Assembly (NCBI GenBank): GCA_041494805.1
Contig: JBGQBN010000030.1
Span: forward strand, 1 to 47,634
Reading direction: 5' to 3'
Source of the DNA: JBGQBN01 sp041494805
GTDB taxonomy: Bacteria > Acidobacteriota > Terriglobia > Terriglobales > Acidobacteriaceae
Length of the DNA: 47,634 bases
Numbering within the stretch: position 1 is the stretch's first letter; each line of letters begins with the position of its first letter. The notes under the pieces were generated by a model, which saw nothing but the letters and a program-made list of their open reading frames with translations, had not been told where the DNA came from and did no database searches. This document shows, piece by piece, positions 1-6,750 of this stretch. The translations under genes were made by a program, and so were the position numbers.

Positions 1-531
1 CCAAATCCGTCGGACGATCTCCTTCAGGAATTTCAGATTCCGCTGATCCGCCGTGATCACCCTCTCCCAGTCCCACTGGTCGACGTAGCCCGAGTGGTCG
101 TGGTCGAGGAAATAGTCCTTGCGCACGGCGCGCATGTCGGTGCAGATGCCTTCGCCTGACTTGCAGTCGAACTCGCGCAGCGCAACTCTCTTCCATTTGG
201 TGGCGGCTTGCACCACCTGGGCGTCAATGGGGTGCTGGTCGCGGTCGTTCGAGATGTGGAATTGGATCGGAGTGCGCGAGCCGTCACGGTCCAGCATGTC
301 GTTGACGCCGCTTTTCACGTCCACAATCAGCGGCACTTCGACCATCATCAGGTTGAGTTCCTTGCACAGGTTGTCTTCGATGTAGCGCTTCACCTTGAAG
401 ATAGCCTGCTGGGTCTCGCGGGGTGTCAGCAGGGAGTGATAATTCTGCGGCAGGATCTTTTCCAGTTCCTTGTAATCCCCGATGCCCGGGCCGGCCAGGT
501 CGGCTTTCTTGTCCTGCGTAAGAGTGCTCAT
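1..531 (-). CDS. asnA: Aspartate--ammonia ligase AsnA, C-terminus cut by window edge
   Basis: This cytoplasmic enzyme makes asparagine from aspartate, ammonia and ATP. The 177 visible codons begin at ATG 531 with an AAGGAG ribosome site six bases upstream (538-543). The protein opens MSTLTQDKKADLAG and contains YVDQWDWERV near residue 150, a block shared almost exactly with E. coli AsnA, plus a WKR segment about 35 residues earlier. The reading frame runs off the left edge, so roughly the last 45% of a normal ~330-residue AsnA is missing. The gene is divergent from tldD with about 215 bp between the start codons. The family assignment is firm because the aligned blocks are specific to the class II-synthetase-like AsnA, not to glutamine-dependent AsnB. 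Confidence 0.93.
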   Translation of the reverse strand, partial: MSTLTQDKKADLAGPGIGDYKELEKILPQNYHSLLTPRETQQAIFKVKRYIEDNLCKELNLMMVEVPLIVDVKSGVNDMLDRDGSRTPIQFHISNDRDQHPIDAQVVQAATKWKRVALREFDCKSGEGICTDMRAVRKDYFLDHDHSGYVDQWDWERVITADQRNLKFLKEIVRRIW

Positions 532-549
532 GGATATCTCCTTGGCAGA

Positions 550-582
550 CGGAGTCCTCCGCCGGCGCGTGGTTGCCCCACG
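550..582 (-). promoter_or_regulatory. Two small hairpins in the asnA leader
   Basis: On the minus strand, just before the asnA ribosome site, a 5-bp stem CGTGG/CCACG with a 5-base loop (568-582) is followed by CGGAGGACTCCG (550-561). They could form a leader structure, but there is no T-box signature and no obvious terminator U-tract, so a regulatory role is only a guess. Confidence 0.2.
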
Positions 583-748
583 GTCTATTGGAGTCCTGGG
601 CGGGCGGACGGTCTGTGTCGGAGATCACAGAAGGGTGTGCGGAGAGTCTCACTCAGACGGAGATTCCAACCGGCGGGTGAGGGTTATGAAACCATTTCTG
701 GCTTGCTCCGTGTCTCCCGTGCCTGTGTGGTAGATTTGAATTTCAGCC

Positions 749-2215
749 ATGAAAGACGTAACTTCCTGGGCCCTGAATGTTGCCACCCAGCGCGGCGCTG
801 CTTACGCCGACGCCCGTATGGCCGACGATCGCAGCCGCGCGCTGGCTACCAAGAACGGCAAAGTCAGCAGTGCTTCTGACTCGGAGTCGCTGGGGATCGG
901 GGTGCGGGTGATTGCCGATGGGGCGTGGGGATTCGCCGCGTCGGACGACCTCAGCCGGGCCGCGGTGGAAGCCACTGCGGCACGCGCGGTTGCTATCGCC
1001 AAGGCTTCTTCGCGAGTCAAGCAGAGTGATGTCCGGCTGGCGCCTGAAAAGGCGGTCAGGGCGGAGTGGACTTCTCCTTTCCAGATTGATCCGTTTACGA
1101 CTTCCGTGGAGCAGAACATCGACCTGCTGCTGAAGATCGATTCCGAGCTGCGCTCGGCTGCGGGGGTCACGCTGGCCGAGACCAACATGAATTTCCGCCG
1201 GGAGGAGCAGTGGTTTGTCTCGTCCGAGGGCGCGGACATTCATCAGACGAAATACACCACGGGTGTGGGTTACGCTGCTCATGCGTTTGCCGGAAGTGAG
1301 ATTCAGAAGCGGTCGTATCCTAACTCGTATGGCGGGCAGTGGCAGAACAAGGGGTATGAGCTGGTCGGCGAACTCAAGCTGGTGGAGAACGCGCGCCGCG
1401 TGGGTGAAGAAGCTGTGGCGCTGCTCAGAGCGGAGCAGTGTCCCGAAGGCGTGTTCAACGTCATTCTGGACGGCTCGCAGCTGGGACTGCAGATTCACGA
1501 ATCAGTTGGGCATCCCATTGAACTTGACCGCGTGCTGGGCATGGAAGCCAACTTCGCCGGGACTTCGTTCCTGACGCTCGACAAGCTGCGGACGCTGCGC
1601 TACGGCAGCGACCTGGTCAACATCGTGGCCGATGCGCGCCAGGAGCACGGCCCGGGATTGGGCACGTTTGCCTTTGACGACGAAGGCGTGCCCGCGCAAT
1701 GCACGCCCATCATCACGCACGGACTGTTCACGGGATATCTCAGCTCGCGCGAGACCGCGCATACCATCGGCGCAAGTCGCTCCGGTGGGACCCTGCGGGC
1801 GGAGGGCTGGAACCGGCTGCCGATCATTCGCATGACCAATATCAGTATTCTGCCAGCAGAAAAGCCGCTTACTCGCGAGCAGCTTATTGCGTCGACCGAT
1901 GGCGGCATTTACATGGAAACCAACCGGTCGTGGTCGATTGACGATAAGCGCTACAACTTCCAGTTTGGCTGCGAAGTGGGATGGGAGATCAAGAACGGCA
2001 AACGCGTGCGCATGCTGAAAAATCCGTCCTATTCGGGAATTACAGTCGCGTTCTGGAATTCGATGGATGCGATTTGCTCGCGGGATGAGTGGGTGCTGTG
2101 GGGGACGCCGCACTGCGGCAAGGGACAGCCGCAGCAGGTGATGGGGACGGGACACGGGGCGGCGCCAGCGAGGTTTCGGAACATCAAGGTGGGATCGGCT
2201 TACCGGGGAAATTAA
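749..2215 (+). CDS. tldD: Metalloprotease subunit TldD
   Basis: TldD is the catalytic half of the TldD/TldE zinc protease, which trims ribosomally made peptides and unfolded polypeptides in the cytoplasm. The 488-residue length is normal. The zinc motif HEXXXH is intact as HESVGH at residues 250-255, and the C-terminal part carries the conserved HCGKGQPQQVMGTGHG stretch that supplies another metal-ligand region. Start ATG 749 gives the usual N-terminus. The partner gene tldE follows after 33 bases, so the two are presumably co-transcribed. The presence of pqqA in the same window is suggestive, because a dedicated PqqF-type protease is not visible and TldD/E can process small peptides; that link is inference. 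Confidence 0.95.
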   Translation: MKDVTSWALNVATQRGAAYADARMADDRSRALATKNGKVSSASDSESLGIGVRVIADGAWGFAASDDLSRAAVEATAARAVAIAKASSRVKQSDVRLAPEKAVRAEWTSPFQIDPFTTSVEQNIDLLLKIDSELRSAAGVTLAETNMNFRREEQWFVSSEGADIHQTKYTTGVGYAAHAFAGSEIQKRSYPNSYGGQWQNKGYELVGELKLVENARRVGEEAVALLRAEQCPEGVFNVILDGSQLGLQIHESVGHPIELDRVLGMEANFAGTSFLTLDKLRTLRYGSDLVNIVADARQEHGPGLGTFAFDDEGVPAQCTPIITHGLFTGYLSSRETAHTIGASRSGGTLRAEGWNRLPIIRMTNISILPAEKPLTREQLIASTDGGIYMETNRSWSIDDKRYNFQFGCEVGWEIKNGKRVRMLKNPSYSGITVAFWNSMDAICSRDEWVLWGTPHCGKGQPQQVMGTGHGAAPARFRNIKVGSAYRGN

Positions 2216-2233
2216 CCACAGAGGACACGGAGA
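2216..2233 (+). repeat. Short CCACAGAGGACAC-type repeat
   Basis: Directly after the tldD stop codon lies CCACAGAGGACACGGAGA. A longer version of the same sequence occurs at 22021-22048 inside the 5' end of pqqC. Two copies in one window suggest a dispersed short repeat family. Confidence 0.6.
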
Positions 2234-2248
2234 AAAGATAAGAGCCGG

Positions 2249-3628
2249 ATGCTAACCAAGGACAGCGCAAGCGATGTCTTCGAACGGATCAAGAAACATT
2301 CGACTGCCGATGAGGTGGAAGTCCTCGTTTATGGAGGGTTGTCGGCGCTGACTCGGTTTGCCAACAACACTATTCATCAGAATGTGGCTGAGCAGAACTA
2401 CGTGGTCTCAGTGCGGGTGGCGTTCGGTGGGAGGACGGCGCGGGCGACTACCAACAAGCCTGATGATGAGAGCTTGAAGCGGGTGGTGCTGGCAGCGGAG
2501 AAACTGGCGAGAGTGCAGCATGCCGACCCGGATTTGTTGCCCATGCCGGACGCGGGCGGGGGCGCCCGCGCCACACAAGCAAGCCGTTACTTTGCACAAA
2601 CGGCAGCGATTACTCCTGACCAGCGAGCGGAAACGGTCGGGAAGATCGTGTCACTTGCCAAGAAGCACAAGCTTACGACCGCAGGCATCTTTTCGACTTC
2701 GGAATACGTCGAGGGAATCTTCAACTCGCGCGGACTGAGTGACTGGCACACGCAGACTTCGTCGGAAGTTTCGATTACCATGCTGGCGAGCGATTCGTCG
2801 GGGTGGCAGAAGGCCAACTCGCCGGACGTCGGTCAATTGGACGCTACGAGCCTGGCGGAGACGGCCGCCCGCAAGGCCTTGGAGTCGGCCGGCCCACGGG
2901 AGATTCCGGCGGGGAAGTACACCGTCATCTTGGAACCCGCTGCGGTGCTCGACATGGTTGGATTCATGTTCTTCGATTTCAGCGGACTGGCCATCCTCGA
3001 CCAGCGATCTTTCCTGAACGACCGGGTCGGCATGCAGCTTTTTGGCGAGAACATCAGCATCTCGGACGACGTTGCTCATCCGCTGCAGTCAGGCGCGCCG
3101 TTCGATGGTGAAGGGACGCGCCGTCGGCGCTTGCAACTGGTGGAGAATGGCGTGGTGAAGCGGCTGGTGTATGCCCGTGCCACCGCCGAAAGAATGAGGA
3201 AGTCGGAGTACAAAGACAAAGTCGGCCCGATCGAGCCGACAGGGCACGGCTTTCCCATCCCCAATGAAATGGGAGAAGCGCCGATGAATATTGTCTTCGC
3301 GCCACCGCGGGAGGCTAAGACAGTCGAGCAGATGATTGCTTCCACCGAGCGTGGGATGCTGGTCACGCGGTTGTGGTACATCCGCGAAGTTGATCCCTAC
3401 GAAAAGATCCTCACTGGCATGACTCGCGACGGAACTTTCTATGTGGAAAACGGAAAAATTTGCTACGGCGTGCGCAACTTCCGCTTCAACGAGAGCTTGA
3501 TCCACATGCTTTCGAACGTGGAAGAAATGGGGGCGCCAGTACGCGCCAGCGGCGAGGAGTCGTTCGACATGGTGGCGCCGGCGATGAAGGTGAGGGGATT
3601 CAACTTCACCGAGGTCACGAAGTTCTAG
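2249..3628 (+). CDS. tldE: Metalloprotease subunit TldE/PmbA
   Basis: This is the non-catalytic partner of TldD; the heterodimer forms a closed chamber that degrades short peptides. The 459-residue protein is the family length and lacks the HEXXXH motif, as expected for the E subunit. Recognisable blocks are the N-terminal VEVLVYGGLSALTRFANN region, GVRNFRFNESLIHMLSNVEEMG near the C-terminus and the final MVAPAMKVRGFNFTEVTKF. It is in the same direction as tldD with a 33-base gap that holds the short repeat, and it ends 11 bases before the next gene. The ATG at 2249 has only a weak ribosome site (AGAGCCGG), consistent with translation partly dependent on the upstream gene. Confidence 0.93.
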   Translation: MLTKDSASDVFERIKKHSTADEVEVLVYGGLSALTRFANNTIHQNVAEQNYVVSVRVAFGGRTARATTNKPDDESLKRVVLAAEKLARVQHADPDLLPMPDAGGGARATQASRYFAQTAAITPDQRAETVGKIVSLAKKHKLTTAGIFSTSEYVEGIFNSRGLSDWHTQTSSEVSITMLASDSSGWQKANSPDVGQLDATSLAETAARKALESAGPREIPAGKYTVILEPAAVLDMVGFMFFDFSGLAILDQRSFLNDRVGMQLFGENISISDDVAHPLQSGAPFDGEGTRRRRLQLVENGVVKRLVYARATAERMRKSEYKDKVGPIEPTGHGFPIPNEMGEAPMNIVFAPPREAKTVEQMIASTERGMLVTRLWYIREVDPYEKILTGMTRDGTFYVENGKICYGVRNFRFNESLIHMLSNVEEMGAPVRASGEESFDMVAPAMKVRGFNFTEVTKF

Positions 3629-3639
3629 GGAGGATTGCT

Positions 3640-4110
3640 ATGAATGTGCAGCGCGGACGGTTGCTTCTGGGATGTATCACAGGGTTGGTAGCCGCTTCGC
3701 TTGTGGCGGGGCAAGAGAAGCGGATTTCAGAGTCGGAGCTTCCGGCCGCCGTGAAGAAGAGTGCGGGCGAACAGAGCCGGGGCGCAAAGGTGCTGGGATA
3801 TTCGAAAGAAGTTGAGCACAAAAAGACCTGCTACGAACTGGAGATGAAGGTAAACGGCCATGCGAAGGACGTCCTCATGGACGCCTCGGGCGCGGTCGTG
3901 GAAGTGGAGGAAGAGGTGTCCCTGGACTCCCTTTCTCCGGCCGTGAAGGACGGACTTGAAAAGGCCGCAGGCTCGGGCCAAATCATGAAAGTCGAGTCAC
4001 TCACCAAGCGTGGGACGTTAGTAGCGTACGAAGCCCAGGTGCGAAGCGGTCAGAAACGAAGTGAAGTCCAGGTGGGCCCGAACGGCGAAATACTGGCCCG
4101 GGCAGAGTGA
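3640..4110 (+). CDS. Small secreted PepSY-like protein
   Basis: A 156-residue protein with a signal peptide (MNVQRGRLLLGCITGLVAAS, cleavage likely after VAG around residue 24). The mature part has two similar halves, each with a YELEMKVNGHAKDVLMDASG- or YEAQVRSGQKRSEVQVGPNG-like beta unit, the pattern seen in PepSY-like/BLIP-fold periplasmic proteins. ATG 3640 was chosen because a GGGAGG ribosome site sits at 3628-3633; longer readings would start inside tldE. PepSY-type domains can inhibit proteases, so its place behind tldD-tldE is notable, but TldD/E is cytoplasmic and this protein is exported, so a direct partnership is unlikely. The exact function is unknown. Confidence 0.7.
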   Translation: MNVQRGRLLLGCITGLVAASLVAGQEKRISESELPAAVKKSAGEQSRGAKVLGYSKEVEHKKTCYELEMKVNGHAKDVLMDASGAVVEVEEEVSLDSLSPAVKDGLEKAAGSGQIMKVESLTKRGTLVAYEAQVRSGQKRSEVQVGPNGEILARAE

Positions 4111-4124
4111 GTCTTCGATGACTG

Positions 4125-4178
4125 CCGTTCCGGATCGCTGGCCAAGCTGGCCCGGGAACGGGCGGTCGTTGAATTTTT
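4125..4178 (+). terminator. Possible terminator after the tldD operon
   Basis: CCGTTCC (4125-4131) can pair with GGAACGG (4155-4161), with a smaller GGCC/GGCC hairpin inside, and a run of five T follows at 4174-4178. The T-run is 12 bases past the stem, which is farther than usual, so the call is weak. Confidence 0.3.
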
Positions 4179-4335
4179 GCCTCAAGAGGGACCGAGTTTT
4201 AGCCCCAAAGAGTCCGTTTTTTCGCCCCGTTTGAACCGGCTTTAATCCTCTGATCCGTAAGCAGTTATCCCCCTACAGTTCAATGACTTCGGTAACTTTC
4301 CACTGCTGATTCCGGGGTGTACGCTGCAGGACGTA

Positions 4336-4767
4336 ATGTCGAATAATTCTCGATCCACGGAGAACGGGAATTCCGGTACCTCTCCGGAGGTTCGGAAAGA
4401 GCAATCGGTGCCAGACGAATCAGCCAAAACCGAAACGGTCAAGAGAAAAGGTGGACGCGGGCGCTATCCGGACATGCAGAGTGCGGTGCGCTTTCCCATC
4501 AAGCTGTCGGCTTCGGTGAAATCGAAAACCGGAGAGAGCTCCGCCGAGACGCAGAACATTTCTGCCAACGGCGTGCTGTTTCAGGTGGACGCAGAAATGC
4601 CCATCGGTTCGATGGTGGATTTCACCATCTCGCTGCCAGCTGACGTGGTGGGGGCGGAGACGGATGTGCAGCTCGACTGCCGGGGCCGGGTGGTGCGCAA
4701 TTTTGACGAGGATGGCCGCAGGGGTGTGGGCGTGGTCATCGATGAATATCGTTTTGAGCGCCGTTAG
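4336..4767 (+). CDS. PilZ-domain protein
   Basis: A 143-residue cytoplasmic protein with a hydrophilic, low-complexity N-terminus (about residues 1-45) followed by a single PilZ domain. PilZ domains bind cyclic di-GMP through an RxxxR motif and a D/N-h-S-x-x-G motif. Here the second is intact as NISANG (about residue 74) but the first reads RFPIK, so its second arginine is replaced by lysine and nucleotide binding is uncertain. The C-terminal DGRRGVGVVIDEY strand block fits the fold. ATG 4336 follows a GCAGGA sequence. The gene lies 18 bases before the response regulator gene, so the two probably form one transcript and act in the same signalling path. Confidence 0.8.
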   Translation: MSNNSRSTENGNSGTSPEVRKEQSVPDESAKTETVKRKGGRGRYPDMQSAVRFPIKLSASVKSKTGESSAETQNISANGVLFQVDAEMPIGSMVDFTISLPADVVGAETDVQLDCRGRVVRNFDEDGRRGVGVVIDEYRFERR

Positions 4768-4785
4768 GCGCTCGCAAGGGAACTG

Positions 4786-5604
4786 ATGGCAAGCAATCCG
4801 GTCAGCGTCGAAGATAACGTCGAACAGCCGCACGAAGGGGATGGCGGCGGCCAGTTTATCCGTGTGATCCTGGCGGACACACAGGCGATCTTCCGCGCGG
4901 GATTGCGCAAGATTTTTGCCCTGGAAGATGACATCCGGGTAGTGGGGCAGGCGGAGACTTTAGGCCAAGCAATGTCCGCTGCCAAGAAATTCTCGGCGGA
5001 CATTCTGATTCTGGAAGCGGCGCTGGCGCCGAATCCTGCGGACGCGGTTTCCGATCTGCTGCGGCAATCTCCTACGCTGCGGCTGGTGGTTGTGACCCCG
5101 GAGCCCAACGAAGAACTCACACTGGAATTGTTCCGTCGCGGCGCGCACGGCATCGCTTCCCGCGAAGTGGAGCCGGAGATGCTGGTGGACTGCCTGCGGA
5201 AGGTATCGCAGGGAGAACCGTGGCTGGATAGCAAAGGAATCCACTGGGTGCTGGAGGCCTACCGCACGCAGGGTGTGCGCCCATCCTCCTCGCGTCCCAA
5301 AGTGCAGTTGACGCCCAAAGAGTCCCTGATCGTTTCCTGCGTGACGCAAGGCATGAAGAACAAGGAAATTGCGCTGCGCGTGGGCACGACCGAACAAGTG
5401 GTGAAGAACTATCTGCGCAAGGTGTATGACAAGCTGGGAGTCGCTGACCGGCTGGAGTTGGCGCTCTATTGTCTGCACAACCGGGTGCTCGACGGCACCG
5501 TGAAACCGCCGCCGGTTCCACCGTCTTTACCGCCGTCCTCCGGAAACGGCAGTGCTCCAACTGCCTCGATCAGCAGCACCGAAGCTCCGGAAAAATTCTC
5601 CTAG
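4786..5604 (+). CDS. NarL/LuxR-type response regulator with degenerate receiver
   Basis: A 272-residue DNA-binding regulator: an extra N-terminal segment (1-24), a receiver-like domain (about 25-145), a LuxR-type helix-turn-helix (about 170-230, block LTPKESLIVSCVTQGMKNKE), and a Pro/Ser-rich tail. The receiver lacks the standard phosphorylation residues. The usual acceptor Asp is Glu77 (ILILEAAL), only one Asp of the acidic pair remains (LADTQ), and the conserved Lys is Arg126. Glu at the acceptor position can mimic the phosphorylated state, so the protein may be constitutively active or respond to something other than phosphotransfer. No kinase gene is adjacent. The start ATG 4786 has an AAGGGA ribosome site at 4776-4781. 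Confidence 0.85.
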   Translation: MASNPVSVEDNVEQPHEGDGGGQFIRVILADTQAIFRAGLRKIFALEDDIRVVGQAETLGQAMSAAKKFSADILILEAALAPNPADAVSDLLRQSPTLRLVVVTPEPNEELTLELFRRGAHGIASREVEPEMLVDCLRKVSQGEPWLDSKGIHWVLEAYRTQGVRPSSSRPKVQLTPKESLIVSCVTQGMKNKEIALRVGTTEQVVKNYLRKVYDKLGVADRLELALYCLHNRVLDGTVKPPPVPPSLPPSSGNGSAPTASISSTEAPEKFS

Positions 5605-5606
5605 AC

Positions 5607-5776
5607 AGCATTCAGCATTCAGCTCTCAGCCAATTCCTTAGTTGCTTGGTCTGGGTGGGGGTCTCAGCACGTTCCCGCTTTGGGGTGCTATAGTTTTCTG
5701 CAGCACTTGCACTCAGGATCCGGAGAGAGGGCTTGTTTTTTAAGGGTTGCATGCTGAGTGCTGCATGCTGAATGCT
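5607..5776. repeat. 24-bp inverted repeat pair upstream of bfr
   Basis: The arm at 5607-5630 begins AGCATTCAGCATTCAG. The arm at 5753-5776 is its reverse complement at 22 of 24 positions. The 122 bases between contain no gene. The arms have the look of a dispersed AGCATTCAGC-type repeat rather than a terminator, because no U-tract follows either arm. The bfr ribosome site lies just beyond the right arm. Confidence 0.7.
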
Positions 5777-5793
5777 TTCCTGCGAGGCGAACC

Positions 5794-6273
5794 GTGAAAG
5801 GTGATGCGAAGGTCATTGCAGTGCTCAACCAGGTGCTGAAGGCGGAACTGACGGCCATCAACCAGTACTTTCTGCACGCGGAAATGTGCGAAAACTGGGG
5901 CTACCAAAAACTGGCAAAACATACCCGCAAAGAGTCGATCGAGGAGATGCAGCATGCCGAAAAGCTGATGGAGCGCATCCTGCTGCTGGACGGCACTCCC
6001 AACATTACCGACTACTTCAAGATCAACATCGGACAGAATGTGAAGGCGCAACTGCAGAACGATCTGCAAGTGGAGTTGGAGGCGGTGAAGCGCCTGAACG
6101 CCGGCGTCGAGACCTGCGTAAATGCCGGAGACAACGGCTCGCGTGAGCTGCTGGAAGGCATCCTTACCGATGAGGAAGAGCACATCGATTGGCTGGAAGG
6201 GCAACTGCACGCCATCGGTGAGATGGGAATCGAGAACTACCTGGCACAGCAGTTGCACGAAGAAGAGAAGTAG
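5794..6273 (+). CDS. bfr: Bacterioferritin
   Basis: Bacterioferritin is a 24-subunit iron-storage cage with a di-iron ferroxidase centre and haem at the subunit interface. The 159-residue protein matches E. coli Bfr position by position. The ferroxidase ligands Glu18, Tyr25, Glu51, His54, Glu94, Glu127 and His130 are all present, and Met52 is in place as the haem ligand. GTG 5794 was chosen over an upstream ATG because it gives the standard (V/M)KGDAKVI N-terminus and has a GAGG ribosome site at 5784-5787. It stands alone, preceded by the inverted-repeat region. No bacterioferritin-associated ferredoxin gene and no clear Fur box were seen. Confidence 0.95.
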   Translation: MKGDAKVIAVLNQVLKAELTAINQYFLHAEMCENWGYQKLAKHTRKESIEEMQHAEKLMERILLLDGTPNITDYFKINIGQNVKAQLQNDLQVELEAVKRLNAGVETCVNAGDNGSRELLEGILTDEEEHIDWLEGQLHAIGEMGIENYLAQQLHEEEK

Positions 6274-6356
6274 CTGTCAGCCATCAGCTTTCCGCAGGCG
6301 AGAGCTAGTGAGCTTGCCCTGGCTCGCGGATCATTTCGAAGTTGGCCTGACAAGAG

Positions 6357-6386
6357 TTGCGGTTTGGACGTTGCGGGCCATAAAAT
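6357..6386 (+). promoter_or_regulatory. Candidate sigma-70-type promoter for tRNA-Ser
   Basis: TTGCGG (6357-6362) and TAAAAT (6381-6386) are separated by 18 bases, about 97 bases ahead of the tRNA. This is a sequence match only. Confidence 0.35.
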
Positions 6387-6402
6387 CGAAAGGGAAGTGA
6401 TG

Positions 6403-6420
6403 GAGGGCGCTACCGCCCTC
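6403..6420. other. Hairpin between bfr and tRNA-Ser
   Basis: A perfect 7-bp stem GAGGGCG/CGCCCTC with a CTAC loop. It lacks a U-tract; it could protect the bfr 3' end or sit in the tRNA precursor. Confidence 0.4.
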
Positions 6421-6483
6421 GGTCTGTGAAGAGACACCCGCAATAGCTTCCCACAACCCGCTTCCGCAGTAGTTTCCCTCACG

Positions 6484-6573
6484 GGAGAGATGGCCGAGTG
6501 GCTGAAGGCGCACGCTTGGAAAGCGTGTTTACTCGAAAGGGTAACGTGGGTTCGAATCCCACTCTCTCCGCCA
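6484..6573 (+). tRNA. tRNA-Ser (anticodon GGA)
   Basis: A 90-nt serine tRNA with encoded CCA at 6571-6573. The acceptor stem pairs GGAGAGA with TCTCTCC, the discriminator base is G, the anticodon stem is CACGC/GCGTG with the GGA anticodon at 6518-6520, and a long variable arm is present as expected for a class II tRNA. The T arm GTGGG-TTCGAAT-CCCAC is intact. Confidence 0.97.
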
Positions 6574-6648
6574 GTTTTTCGCACCCAGATTGAAAAACAA
6601 ACCCTCGGGCGAAGCCCTTGAAACCTCCTTCTGTCCGTCACGCGCGCG

Positions 6649-6665
6649 GGCGCGTAAAACGCGCC
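6649..6665. other. GC hairpin downstream of tRNA-Ser
   Basis: A 6-bp perfect stem GGCGCG/CGCGCC with a TAAAA loop. No U-tract follows. A TATAAT-like hexamer at 6683-6688 may be the -10 of the next gene, but no good -35 is visible at the right distance. Confidence 0.3.
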
Positions 6666-6750
6666 GACCGGATGCAATAGCATATAATTGGCCGTTTATT
6701 TGCACCAGATAGCGATGCGATGTGCGAACGCCCTGGCTGAAAGGAGGGCG

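Noticed and set aside
550..582. T-box riboswitch controlling asnA
   Set aside because: No T-box core sequence, specifier loop or terminator/antiterminator pair is visible.
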